A stretch of 56,251 nucleotides of DNA from a bacterium. Lineage in GTDB: Bacteria; Ratteibacteria; UBA8468; B48-G9; JAFGKM01. This document shows, piece after piece, positions 1 through 8,114 of this stretch (position 1 is its first letter; the number at the start of each line of letters is the position of its first letter). The stretch is taken from assembly GCA_035370465.1 (NCBI GenBank), contig DAOOVW010000002.1:12939-69189 (forward strand), given 5' to 3'. Both the position numbers and the translations under genes were made by a program. A model generated the notes under the pieces. The model was not told where the DNA came from. It did no database searches and saw only the letters and a program-made list of their open reading frames with translations.

Positions 1-596
1 CAGAGAGAAATGCAGAGTTTTCTCTTAAAGTGATTGAAAAAAAAGACCCTGAAGAAAATGTAGGAATATTTGTAAATAAAAATGGAAAAAATGCAGTAAT
101 AGAATATATTGATTTCCCTGATGAGTTAAAAAAGAAAAAGGATAAAAACGGCAATTTAGTTTTTAATGCGGGAAGTATTGGTATTCACTATATATCTATT
201 GATTTTATTGAAAAATTAAATAAAATTGGTTTTCCTCTTCCATATCATAAAGCAATAAAAAAAATAAATTCAATTTATGGAGAAGTTGAGGGAATTAAAT
301 TTGAGACATTTATTTTTGATGCAATTCCATTTGCAGAAAGAGTTTCATGTGTATTAACAGATAGAGAAGAAGAATTTGCTCCTTTGAAAAATAAAGAAGG
401 AGTTGATTCTCCCGAAGAAGTAAAAAAAGCAATATCAAATCAGGGAAAAAAATATTTGAGATATGCAGGGATAAATGTCCCGGATGAAATATTAGTTGAA
501 ATCAGTCCGCTTTTTGCAATTGATAAAGAAGAAGTCAAAGAAAAAATACAAAAAATTAAAATAAACACAAAAGAAAAATTTATCTACCTTGAATAA
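1..596 (+). CDS. UDP-N-acetylglucosamine/UDP-sugar pyrophosphorylase, 3' part
   Basis: The reading frame is open from the left edge (first complete codon at 3), so the N-terminal nucleotide-binding half lies outside the window. A GTG at 30 is only an internal codon. The visible ~198 residues match the C-terminal half of the UDPGP/UAP1 family: an FNAGSIGIHY segment (like FNAGNIANHFF in eukaryotic UAP1), then GIKFETFIFDAIPFAE, then EEFAPLKNKEG. These follow UAP1 order (uridine/sugar pocket, then the loop before the C-terminal domain). Family enzymes make UDP-GlcNAc, UDP-GalNAc or UDP-hexoses from UTP and sugar-1-phosphate; the exact sugar cannot be read here. It converges with the thymidylate synthase-like gene, with only 25 bp between the stop codons. 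Confidence 0.85.
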   Translation, partial: ERNAEFSLKVIEKKDPEENVGIFVNKNGKNAVIEYIDFPDELKKKKDKNGNLVFNAGSIGIHYISIDFIEKLNKIGFPLPYHKAIKKINSIYGEVEGIKFETFIFDAIPFAERVSCVLTDREEEFAPLKNKEGVDSPEEVKKAISNQGKKYLRYAGINVPDEILVEISPLFAIDKEEVKEKIQKIKINTKEKFIYLE

Positions 597-621
597 TTGT
601 AAAAAGGGCAACTTTAAAAAA

Positions 622-1500
622 TTAAAGGGTCTTACCTTTTTGTCCCGTCTGTTTTTCTATTTCAAGTAATTTTTTCCCATATTCAAAACCATCAATAACA
701 GAAGGGTCATCACTCCTTATAGTCCTACTTTTAACTCTGTTTTTATTGTAAAAATCTCTCTCTTTAATAGTTTTTAAAAACCTGTTTTCAAAGTCGTCAA
801 AACTTTCTCCATAAATGTGATATGAATCAGAAATATCTGTATATTGTCCTACTTCAACTTTTTCCCCTGTTTTTTCTGATATTTTATCTGCAATATATTT
901 TTGTAGACATGTTAAACCAAAAATATTCATAAAAGCAGCCCTATATGCATCTCTTGAACGCCAATGACTGCTCATAATTAGATATTTTTTATTTTTAATA
1001 TTTAAAATTCTACACCATATTCTTTGTAAACAAGGTGGGTCATAGGTAAAAACATCATAAAAAGGAATCCATGTAATTGCCTGCGCCCTTCTTGAATAAT
1101 TACTTGTTGAAAGTTTTTCAATTATATATTCAATTTGATTTATTTTTTTATTATAATTTTCTTCTGGTAAATGGTAATTAAAAAGGCGGTCATGATATGT
1201 ATATGTCCACTTATTTTCTTTTGGGTCTATCCAATGGTCATGAATTCCATTAACAACTTCCTGTCTATATTTTTCAAGGTCTTCAAAACCACCAGGGAAA
1301 CCTAAATGAATTCTTGGTTCTGAAAATGGGTCTTTTATTACCATTATCATTGTACAATCTTTACTGGGTTGGTCATAATTCCTATCATATTCTGTTTTAA
1401 TTTCAATTCCTTTTTCCCAAACAGCAAGAACACTTTTTTCCCATACAGAAGAAATATTTGCTCCCTCAATTTTTATAACAGGTACCATATTTTCTCCCAT
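622..1500 (-). CDS. thymidylate synthase-family protein
   Basis: 292 residues of the ThyA fold. The catalytic cysteine lies in YDPPCLQRIW (canonical enzymes have PPCH). The phosphate-binding arginine segment is HWRSRDAYRAAFMN; its asparagine aligns with the dUMP-selecting Asn of ThyA, where dCMP hydroxymethylases have Asp. SYHIYG corresponds to the DxHIY motif. The expected reaction is methylation of dUMP to dTMP using methylene-tetrahydrofolate. The replacement of the His after the catalytic Cys and the overall divergence suggest a non-canonical subgroup, so a different pyrimidine C5-alkylating activity is possible. The first ATG follows AAGGA; a second ATG four codons on, after GGGAG, is also possible. 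Confidence 0.75.
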   Translation of the reverse strand: MGENMVPVIKIEGANISSVWEKSVLAVWEKGIEIKTEYDRNYDQPSKDCTMIMVIKDPFSEPRIHLGFPGGFEDLEKYRQEVVNGIHDHWIDPKENKWTYTYHDRLFNYHLPEENYNKKINQIEYIIEKLSTSNYSRRAQAITWIPFYDVFTYDPPCLQRIWCRILNIKNKKYLIMSSHWRSRDAYRAAFMNIFGLTCLQKYIADKISEKTGEKVEVGQYTDISDSYHIYGESFDDFENRFLKTIKERDFYNKNRVKSRTIRSDDPSVIDGFEYGKKLLEIEKQTGQKGKTL

Positions 1501-1542
1501 TTTATTCCTTATCTATTTAATGTCTTTTTACACAATAATTAC

Positions 1543-2235
1543 CTAATCTTGTCCAGTATATCCACACACTCCTTCTCTTGGTGAATTAACGACTGGTAGA
1601 AAATTTTCATATCCACCTTCACATTCGTGTTTTTCAGCACATTTCTTACAAAAATACCCTTTATTAAGGTCAATACAGTAGGGACATACCAATGTTGCTT
1701 TTGCTCCACAAATACAACATGTTTTTGAAGGCATCTCATTTCTTGCTATTAACTTAATTTTTTTAATTTTTTCCTTATAATTTAATGAACTTATAACTTT
1801 TAAAGAAAGATGTGTAGTAGAACCAAAATCATATAAATAGATAAATTCTAATCCTGTAGATAAAATTTTGCCTACTTGAATATCCATATACAACTCTTTA
1901 TGTTCTTCTGATGGTTCTATATCCATCCCATCTGAAAAAAATTCAAAATCCATAATTCTAAATAAACTTAAATGTCCACAACATTCAACCCAGATATTTC
2001 TTATAAAACTATCAAGGTCGGCAAGAGTGGAATTAAACGGAATTAAAATATGTAGCCAATAATCATATAAATGATGTCCTTCAATTATTAAATGAAATAG
2101 ACATGGTTTTTGAGAAACTGGCGTTTCAATAAATCCCCTTTTTATCAAGCAGGTTTTAAGATGATTTGTCATTTCTTTTTTGCTATAAATTTTACCACAT
2201 AAAAAACATTTTCCCTTTGATATTTCTCTTTTCAT
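1543..2235 (-). CDS. pRiA4b ORF-3-like protein with N- and C-terminal zinc clusters
   Basis: 230 residues. The central segment has the signature of the plasmid pRiA4b ORF-3 / IS1096 TnpR-like family: STLADLDSFIRNIWVECCGH followed by an FEF stretch. It is bracketed by two putative zinc sites: an N-terminal CxxC...HxxxC (residues ~10-30) and a C-terminal cluster with CxxC, CPYC, CKKC and HxC (residues ~172-205), the latter resembling MYND/HIT or B-box knuckles. The family has no firmly established biochemical role and is often found near mobile DNA. It is transcribed away from ligA across a 184-bp AT-rich gap, and lies upstream of the thymidylate synthase-like gene on the same strand with 42 bp between them. 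Confidence 0.65.
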   Translation of the reverse strand: MKREISKGKCFLCGKIYSKKEMTNHLKTCLIKRGFIETPVSQKPCLFHLIIEGHHLYDYWLHILIPFNSTLADLDSFIRNIWVECCGHLSLFRIMDFEFFSDGMDIEPSEEHKELYMDIQVGKILSTGLEFIYLYDFGSTTHLSLKVISSLNYKEKIKKIKLIARNEMPSKTCCICGAKATLVCPYCIDLNKGYFCKKCAEKHECEGGYENFLPVVNSPREGVCGYTGQD

Positions 2236-2407
2236 ATTTTCCTCTTTTATAAAGAATTAATTTTTCTTAATAGAATATCAGGAGAATTTAATTTTAATAT
2301 TCTTGTTGTATTATAACATACTAAAATAAAAAATATCATAAAATTTTTCTTTTTGAGCTTTTCAATTAAATTATCGTATGAATATTTATTGATAATATCA
2401 AAAAAGA

Positions 2408-2413
2408 TATAAT
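2408..2413 (+). promoter_or_regulatory. putative -10 box of ligA (possible leaderless transcript)
   Basis: A perfect TATAAT lies six bases before the ligA ATG, which would put transcription initiation at or next to the A of the start codon. No Shine-Dalgarno sequence precedes the ATG, unlike most genes here. A TTGATA at 2389-2394 is only 13 bp upstream, too close for a normal -35, so the call rests mainly on the -10. The rest of 2236-2407 is AT-rich with no other clear feature. Confidence 0.4.
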
Positions 2414-2419
2414 ATTAAA

Positions 2420-4423
2420 ATGGAAAAAAATGTAAAAGAAAAGATTGATGAACTTGTAAAATTGTTAAATTATTATAACTATAAATATTATGTTGAGAAT
2501 AATCCAGTTGTAAGTGATTATGAATATGACCAACTTTATCATCAACTTATAGAACTTGAGAAAAAATATCCTCAATTTGTAAGACATGACTCTCCAACTC
2601 AACGAGTAGGCGGACAACCTCTAAAAGAATTTAAAACAATAGAACATAAAGTTCCAATGTTAAGCATTGATAATACATATTCAGCAGAAGAACTTATTGA
2701 ATTTGATAAAAGAGTAAAAAAGATGGGAGAAGTTGAAGAAATTGATTATGTAGTTGAATTAAAATATGATGGTGTTGCTGTATCTTTGATTTATGAAAAT
2801 GGAAAATTTGTTTTGGGAGCAAGTAGAGGTGATGGATATAGAGGTGATGATATAACAGAAAATTTAAAAACAGTTAAAACATTACCCTTACAAATTCCTT
2901 ATAAAAAACCATTAGAAGTTAGGGGTGAAGTTTATATGAGGAAAGATGATTTTCAACGACTTAATGAAGAAAGAGAAAAAAGTGAAGAACCACTTTTTGC
3001 TAATCCAAGGAATGCTACTGCTGGTTCTTTAAAACTTCTTGACCCAAAGGAAGTTGCAAAAAGAAATTTGCAATTATTTGCATATCAGGGTATTTTAGAA
3101 AATGGGTATGAAACGCACTGGGATACAATGATGTTTTTAAAAAAAATTACATTCCCAGTAAGTCCTTATATGAAGCATGCAAAAAATATAGAAGAAGTAA
3201 TTGACTATTGCAATGAGTGGCAGGATAAAAGATTTTCACTTCCTTATAATATTGACGGAATGGTAGTAAAAGTTAATTCTTTAAAATTACAAAAGAAACT
3301 TGGCACTACAACTAAAAGCCCAAGATGGGTTGTTGCATATAAATTTCCAGCAGAACAGGTTACTACTATATTAAAAGATGTTATTGTTCAGGTTGGTAGA
3401 ACTGGCACACTCACTCCTGTTGCAATTTTAGAGCCAGTTCAAATAAGTGGAACAACTGTTTCAAGAGCAACTTTACATAATTTTGATGAAATAAAGAGAT
3501 TGGGATTGAAAATAGGGGATAGAGTTTTTGTTGAGAAGGGGGGAGAAATAATTCCAAATATTGTTAAAGCAATTCCTGAATTAAGAGATGGAGATGAAAA
3601 AGATATCCCTGTTCCTACACATTGCCCTGTGTGTGGAAGTCCTGTTATTAAGGAAACAGGAGAAGTAGCAATAAGATGCCCAAATGTTAGATGTCTTGCA
3701 CAGGTAAAAGAGAGAATAATCCATTTTGCATCAAAAAATGCTATGGATATAGAAGGACTTGGAGAAAAATGGGTTAACATTTTTGTTGATAATGGACTTC
3801 TTTCTGATTATGGAGATATTTATTACTTAAAATATGAAGATATTATAAAATTAGAGAGAATGGGGGATAGGTCAGTTAAAAATCTTTTAAAAGCAATAGA
3901 AGAAAGTAAAAGCAGACCATTTTCAAGATTGATTTTTGCATTAGGAATAAGACATATTGGTACTCATGCAAGTGAAATTTTAGCAGAAAATTTTTCTTCA
4001 ATTGATGAACTTTCAAAAGGTACTGTTGACCAATTTTGTTCAATTCCAGAAATAGGACCTACTATGGCAGAAAGTATTGTTGAATTTTTTAAAAATAAAG
4101 AAAACTTAAAAGTTATAGAGAAGTTGAAAAAAGCAGGAGTAAAAACATCAAGGGAAAAAAAGGAGGTAGAAAAAAAGAATATTTTATCAGGACTTACTTT
4201 TGTAGTAACTGGAACATTAAAAAACTATACAAGAGATGAAATAACAAATTATATAAAAGAACTTGGCGGTAATGTCTCTTCATCTGTTTCAAGGAAAACT
4301 GATTATATTATTTATGGAGAAGAACCTGGCTCAAAATTACAAAAGGGACAAGAATTAAAAATAAAACTTTTAACTGAAGATGAATTTCAAGAATTAGTTA
4401 AAAACCTCCTTACAAAAAAATGA
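2420..4423 (+). CDS. ligA: NAD+-dependent DNA ligase LigA
   Basis: 667 residues, normal LigA length. In order: Ia domain with a YxYY NMN-binding segment (~20-40), adenylation domain with nucleophile Lys115 in KYDG, an OB-fold (QVGRTGTLTPVA), a four-cysteine zinc finger (CPVC...C...C, ~400-425), helix-hairpin-helix repeats and a C-terminal BRCT domain (~590-660). It seals nicks in DNA during replication and repair using NAD+. The ATG at 2420 has no visible Shine-Dalgarno but a -10-like box immediately upstream. The stop codon overlaps the start of the recombinase gene (ATGA), so the two are translationally coupled. Confidence 0.97.
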   Translation: MEKNVKEKIDELVKLLNYYNYKYYVENNPVVSDYEYDQLYHQLIELEKKYPQFVRHDSPTQRVGGQPLKEFKTIEHKVPMLSIDNTYSAEELIEFDKRVKKMGEVEEIDYVVELKYDGVAVSLIYENGKFVLGASRGDGYRGDDITENLKTVKTLPLQIPYKKPLEVRGEVYMRKDDFQRLNEEREKSEEPLFANPRNATAGSLKLLDPKEVAKRNLQLFAYQGILENGYETHWDTMMFLKKITFPVSPYMKHAKNIEEVIDYCNEWQDKRFSLPYNIDGMVVKVNSLKLQKKLGTTTKSPRWVVAYKFPAEQVTTILKDVIVQVGRTGTLTPVAILEPVQISGTTVSRATLHNFDEIKRLGLKIGDRVFVEKGGEIIPNIVKAIPELRDGDEKDIPVPTHCPVCGSPVIKETGEVAIRCPNVRCLAQVKERIIHFASKNAMDIEGLGEKWVNIFVDNGLLSDYGDIYYLKYEDIIKLERMGDRSVKNLLKAIEESKSRPFSRLIFALGIRHIGTHASEILAENFSSIDELSKGTVDQFCSIPEIGPTMAESIVEFFKNKENLKVIEKLKKAGVKTSREKKEVEKKNILSGLTFVVTGTLKNYTRDEITNYIKELGGNVSSSVSRKTDYIIYGEEPGSKLQKGQELKIKLLTEDEFQELVKNLLTKK

Positions 4424-5310
4424 TAAAAGATATTCCTATTTCTAAATTAAAAGATGAATTTTTATCATATCTTTATTTAGAAAAAAACCTTTCTGAAAAT
4501 ACAATTTCTTCATATAAAAATGATATAGAAAAATTTACTACCTTTTTAAGAGAAAAAAAATATAGATTAAAAGAAATTGATTTCTCAAAATTTACTGAAT
4601 TTCTTTTACACCTGAAAAAAAAGAATTTATCTGTTTCATCAATTATAAGGATAATCTCATCAATCAGGAATTTTTATAAATTTCTATATGCAAGAGGAAT
4701 TATAAATGACTATTTATTTATTGAAACACCAAAGTCAGAAAGGGACTTGCCAGAAGTTTTATCTAATGAGGAAATAGAAAAATTACTTTCTACAACAGAA
4801 AATTCAAAGAAATATAAAAGAAATATAGCAATCCTTGAACTTCTTTATGGGGCTGGTATTCGGGTCTCAGAACTTGTGAATTTAAAAATTGATGATATAA
4901 ATTTTAATCAAAAATTTATGAGAATAAAAGGGAAAGGCAACAGAGAAAGAATTGCATTTCTTAATACAGTTGCTCTACAAAGAATTAATGATTATCTTCC
5001 TGAAAGACAACAAACTAAAAAAGGTAATCTTTCGCCATATCTTTTTGTTAATAATAGAGGAAATAAACTATCAAGACAGTTTATATGGAAAATAGTAAAA
5101 AAATATAGTTCACTTGCAAATTTGAATAAAAATATAAAACCACATACTCTTCGTCATTCTTTTGCAACACATTTACTTGAAAGTGGTCTGGATTTAAGAA
5201 TTGTGCAAGAACTTTTAGGGCATAAAAATTTATCTACAACAGAAATTTATACTCATATTGATAGAAGACAAATAAAGAAAATATACAAAAAATATCATCC
5301 TCGTGCATAA
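4420..5310 (+). CDS. XerC/XerD-type tyrosine recombinase
   Basis: 296 residues, typical of XerC/D. An N-terminal SAM-like core-binding domain (~10-95) precedes the catalytic domain. All catalytic residues are visible: Arg148 (GAGIRVSEL), Lys in the KGKGNRER turn (~172), His242-x-x-Arg245 (HTLRHSFATH), His268 (LLGHKN) and nucleophile Tyr277 (EIYTH). The probable role is resolution of chromosome dimers at dif, although XerC, XerD and XerA-like single-recombinase systems cannot be separated by sequence reading alone. It overlaps the ligA stop by 4 bp. No dif-like site was recognised nearby. Confidence 0.92.
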   Translation: MIKDIPISKLKDEFLSYLYLEKNLSENTISSYKNDIEKFTTFLREKKYRLKEIDFSKFTEFLLHLKKKNLSVSSIIRIISSIRNFYKFLYARGIINDYLFIETPKSERDLPEVLSNEEIEKLLSTTENSKKYKRNIAILELLYGAGIRVSELVNLKIDDINFNQKFMRIKGKGNRERIAFLNTVALQRINDYLPERQQTKKGNLSPYLFVNNRGNKLSRQFIWKIVKKYSSLANLNKNIKPHTLRHSFATHLLESGLDLRIVQELLGHKNLSTTEIYTHIDRRQIKKIYKKYHPRA

Positions 5311-5315
5311 CCATA

Positions 5316-5343
5316 TTGACAAATTTTTTTTATGATTTATTAT
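5316..5343 (+). promoter_or_regulatory. sigma70-type promoter for the small membrane protein gene
   Basis: A perfect -35 hexamer TTGACA at 5316-5321, a 16-bp spacer, and -10 TATTAT at 5338-5343 (5 of 6 matches). It starts six bases after the recombinase stop. The expected start site near 5350 gives a ~45-nt leader ending in a strong AAAAAGGAGG ribosome binding site at 5381-5390. Confidence 0.7.
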
Positions 5344-5395
5344 ATATAAAAAAGGTAACTATAAACATTAAAAAAATTATAAAAAGGAGGCAAAA

Positions 5396-5668
5396 GTGGC
5401 TGCATTAATTGGAGGTATTGTAGCGATTATTGTGGGAATTTTACTTGCAGGACCAGGACCTCTTGGGCAAGCAACTTTATGGTTTATTGGTGGTGGAATT
5501 GTTGTTTTTCTTGTATTGGGTGGAATAATAGCGATTGCTGCTGGAATAAGTGACATAAAAGATAAGATTGAAGAGGAAAAAGAAAAGAAAAAAGAAAAAG
5601 AGGAAAAGAAAGAGGAGGAGAAAAAAGAAGGAGAAATAGCATCTGGAAGTGAAGAGAAAAAAGAATAA
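5396..5668 (+). CDS. small membrane protein with a charged Lys/Glu tail
   Basis: 90 residues starting at GTG, chosen because a near-perfect ribosome binding site (AAAAAGGAGG, 5381-5390) sits five bases upstream. Two hydrophobic segments (residues ~3-20 and ~28-50) are rich in Gly, Ile and Val; the second half (~55-90) is almost entirely Lys and Glu with some Ser and Gly. The first segment could be a signal anchor or half of a helical hairpin; the charged tail probably faces the cytoplasm. I recognise no family and assign no function. It is a self-contained unit with its own promoter (5316-5343) and intrinsic terminator (5686-5720), which implies independent and possibly high expression. Confidence 0.8.
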   Translation: MAALIGGIVAIIVGILLAGPGPLGQATLWFIGGGIVVFLVLGGIIAIAAGISDIKDKIEEEKEKKKEKEEKKEEEKKEGEIASGSEEKKE

Positions 5669-5685
5669 GTATAAAATAGAAATAT

Positions 5686-5720
5686 GCCCCGATTTGTTTT
5701 TTACAGATCGGGGCTTTTTT
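5686..5720 (+). terminator. intrinsic terminator after the small membrane protein gene
   Basis: A 12-bp stem (5686-5697 paired with 5703-5714, one G-T wobble) with GC-rich base GCCCCGAT/ATCGGGGC, a 5-nt loop, and a run of six T at 5715-5720. It lies 18 bp after the stop codon. Confidence 0.93.
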
Positions 5721-6031
5721 ATAAGAATGTTCAGTTAATGTATTAGTTTAAAACAAAAGGTCAATATATAAAAAACATCACCTACACCAAAAAACTTAAT
5801 AAATTTGTTATTTTGCATAACAAGTTTTTAGAGGATAAAAAAAGGCCGGGGTGGAAGATAAATTTTAATTACAAAGAACAAAACAAATAGAATAATAAAG
5901 AAAAAGTTCTTCCACATTGGGTTGGTTGTACTATTGCAATACAATATTTCGCACCAACCTTTTTGAAATAAGTAAGTATTTTACTTCATAAAGAAAAACA
6001 AAAAAATTACTATTTGAAAAAAGGAGATGAA
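5721..6031. repeat. gene-free stretch with two inverted repeats, remote MITE-core relative
   Basis: No gene is visible here. Two inverted repeats can be seen: GTGGAAGA (5851-5858) with TCTTCCAC (5908-5915), and GGTTGGT (5920-5926) with ACCAACC (5953-5959), the latter enclosing a nested TTGTA/TACAA pair. The second hairpin (GTTGT, CTATTG, AATACA, GCACCAAC in order) resembles the conserved core of the MITE family found elsewhere in the window, so it may be an eroded copy or independent relative. The SIS gene ribosome binding site (AAAAGGAG) begins at 6018. Confidence 0.45.
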
Positions 6032-6793
6032 ATGAGTAAAAAGGAAATAAGAGAAAATTATTTAGAAAATGTTATTGGAAAATTAAAATCAGTTGAAAAA
6101 CACCAGGTAAATAATTTCCGTAAAGCAGGAGAAATGATTGCAGATGCTTATCAACAAGATAAATTAGTGCATGTTTACGGTGGTGGTGGGCATACATGTT
6201 TAATGGTATGCGAAATGTTTTTTCGTGCAGGTGGTTTAGCAAATATTAATCCAATTATGGGACATGATATATCACCATTTTGCCAAGCATTAAAATATTT
6301 AGAAGTAGAACGAACAACAGGTTATGGTAGATGTTTAATAAAGTATTATAGAGTTCAAAAAGATGATATTCTTATTATTTTTCATAACATAGGAGCAAAT
6401 CCAACAACAATAGATGCAGCAGACGAAGCAAAAATAATTGGTGCGAAAATTATTGCTGTTTCTTCAAATAACTGGCGAGAAAAATTACCAAAAAATCATC
6501 ATATCAGGCATCCTAATAAAAAGCATCTTTTTGATTATGCTGACCTTTGTATTGACGATGAAAATCCCTATGGTGATGCTGATTATTATATTGAAGGATT
6601 TAATGTGCCAATAGGTCCAACATCCACAATAATTGATGCCTATATTGCACATAGAATTGTAATAGAAACAGTAAAGTCCCTTATTTCACGAAAAATAGAG
6701 CCACCTATTTTTCGCAGTGCAAATCTTCCAGAAGGTGATGAGTATAATTCTAAATTAATTGAAAGATATCGTAATAGAGTTAAGGATTTATAA
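6032..6793 (+). CDS. SIS-domain protein (UPF0309-like sugar isomerase domain)
   Basis: 253 residues from the ATG at 6032, chosen over the TTG at 6014 because AAAAGGAG sits just before it. After an N-terminal helix comes a SIS (sugar isomerase) fold: HVYGGGGHTCLMVCEMFFRAG (phosphosugar-binding loop, around residue 47), then DILIIFHNIGANPTTIDAA and GAKIIAVSSNNW. The overall plan matches the UPF0309/SIS_2 group of phosphosugar-binding proteins, which act as isomerases or bind sugar phosphates as sensors. It is followed 23 bp later by a longer protein with a similar SIS-like half, suggesting that the two act together. The substrate is unknown. Confidence 0.8.
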   Translation: MSKKEIRENYLENVIGKLKSVEKHQVNNFRKAGEMIADAYQQDKLVHVYGGGGHTCLMVCEMFFRAGGLANINPIMGHDISPFCQALKYLEVERTTGYGRCLIKYYRVQKDDILIIFHNIGANPTTIDAADEAKIIGAKIIAVSSNNWREKLPKNHHIRHPNKKHLFDYADLCIDDENPYGDADYYIEGFNVPIGPTSTIIDAYIAHRIVIETVKSLISRKIEPPIFRSANLPEGDEYNSKLIERYRNRVKDL

Positions 6794-6816
6794 TTACAAA
6801 AAAATAAGGATAAAAA

Positions 6817-8064
6817 ATGCAAAAAAATATAGAAAAAAATAAAAATAGTAAAACTCCTGCACAAAAATTTTTGGATTTAATTCGTAAAGATATTATAGAA
6901 ATTCAAAATGATAAAGAGAGATTGATAGAAATGGCTGAAGAGATGTCAGATTCACTTTTAAAGGGAGGGAATATTTTTGCTCCACCTGTAAATAAAGCAT
7001 GGACATCAGAATTTAGTGGAAGAGCAGGAGGATTGATGTGTCTTAAAGGAAAGGCAAATCACTCAAAGGATATAGCGTTTTTTGCATTACCTGACCCTCG
7101 CAATTGGGAGCCTCAAAAAGATAAAGTGCTAAAAACATTACTGAAAGGTAAAGCAAAACTTTTCGTAATAGGAAGAAAAGAAGATTTAGGAGATATAAAA
7201 ATAAATAGGCAGTTCGCTGGTTTTACAGGTGGTGTTAGAGCAGATATAGGAATGTATAGATACAAAAACTTTAATCCTTTTGCTTCAACAAGAGAGTTTA
7301 AAATTTTTGTTAGAGGATGGATAACAACAGGTGAGATGATATGCGCATGTATTCGTAAAGGGAAAATGCCAATTATCTATATGAGTGTCTGGTTTGAAGG
7401 AGCAATACCTCGCAATAGTAGTTTTACATATACTGATTTTTCAAATTATTATGAACCATCTTTAACCAAACCAATTGTTCCTTTAGAAGTTTTTCATAAA
7501 AATCGTTATATTCCTCCTTTACCACCAGGATATGCTACTACTGAATTTCTCCAAATAGTAAAAATGTTAATTGATAAAATTGATAATCAAGCAGATCAAA
7601 TTTCCAGAATAGGACAATGTCTTGCAGAAGCAAAACAAAAGGGAAAAAAAATTCATGTTGTTGCTGCTGGACATTGCTATCCAGGAATATTAGAATTACC
7701 AGATGATAATTCATATCCTTTAACATGGGGAGTTTCAAGAGCAGATTTAAAATATGCTGTTCCTTCTGATTTAAAAGATGGTGATGTAGCATTACATTTT
7801 GGTTATGGTCCAACAAGTATTTCTGATGCAAAAAAAATTCTGAAACGAGGAGTGAAACTAATTCATACATCTCCATATGGTCGGCGAATAGGTATACCAG
7901 AAAATGAAAATTTTTTATGGTTTGACCTCCCATGGAGACCTGGCGATGCTGTCATTGATATACCAGGATACAGTGTCCGTATGTTACCAAGTAGTAGTAC
8001 TGCACACTCAATTGCTTATAATGCAATTCTTTGTGAAATGGCAGAAGTAATGGGATGGCAGTAA
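6817..8064 (+). CDS. SIS-like protein, probably two phosphosugar-binding halves
   Basis: 415 residues; the ATG follows an AAGGA site. The C-terminal half (~250-400) looks like a SIS domain: IHVVAAGHCYPGILELP, then DGDVALHFGYGPTSISDAK and VKLIHTSPYG, parallel to the glycine-rich loop and the later strand of the preceding gene product. The N-terminal half (LLKGGNIFAPPVNKAW, then SGRAGGLMCLKG) has a weaker version of the same arrangement, so a fused tandem SIS architecture is plausible. I do not recognise a named family. Its position right after a single-SIS gene suggests a two-subunit sugar-phosphate enzyme or sensor. It converges with leuS. Confidence 0.6.
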   Translation: MQKNIEKNKNSKTPAQKFLDLIRKDIIEIQNDKERLIEMAEEMSDSLLKGGNIFAPPVNKAWTSEFSGRAGGLMCLKGKANHSKDIAFFALPDPRNWEPQKDKVLKTLLKGKAKLFVIGRKEDLGDIKINRQFAGFTGGVRADIGMYRYKNFNPFASTREFKIFVRGWITTGEMICACIRKGKMPIIYMSVWFEGAIPRNSSFTYTDFSNYYEPSLTKPIVPLEVFHKNRYIPPLPPGYATTEFLQIVKMLIDKIDNQADQISRIGQCLAEAKQKGKKIHVVAAGHCYPGILELPDDNSYPLTWGVSRADLKYAVPSDLKDGDVALHFGYGPTSISDAKKILKRGVKLIHTSPYGRRIGIPENENFLWFDLPWRPGDAVIDIPGYSVRMLPSSSTAHSIAYNAILCEMAEVMGWQ

Positions 8065-8114
8065 TATATAGTAATTTAATATTAAGAAATTTTTAGATAT
8101 TGTAATAAAACTAA

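Noticed and set aside
4420..5310. Recombinase as part of a mobile element
   Set aside because: It is fused by a 4-bp overlap to ligA and has the length and motifs of housekeeping Xer enzymes; no flanking att sites were seen.
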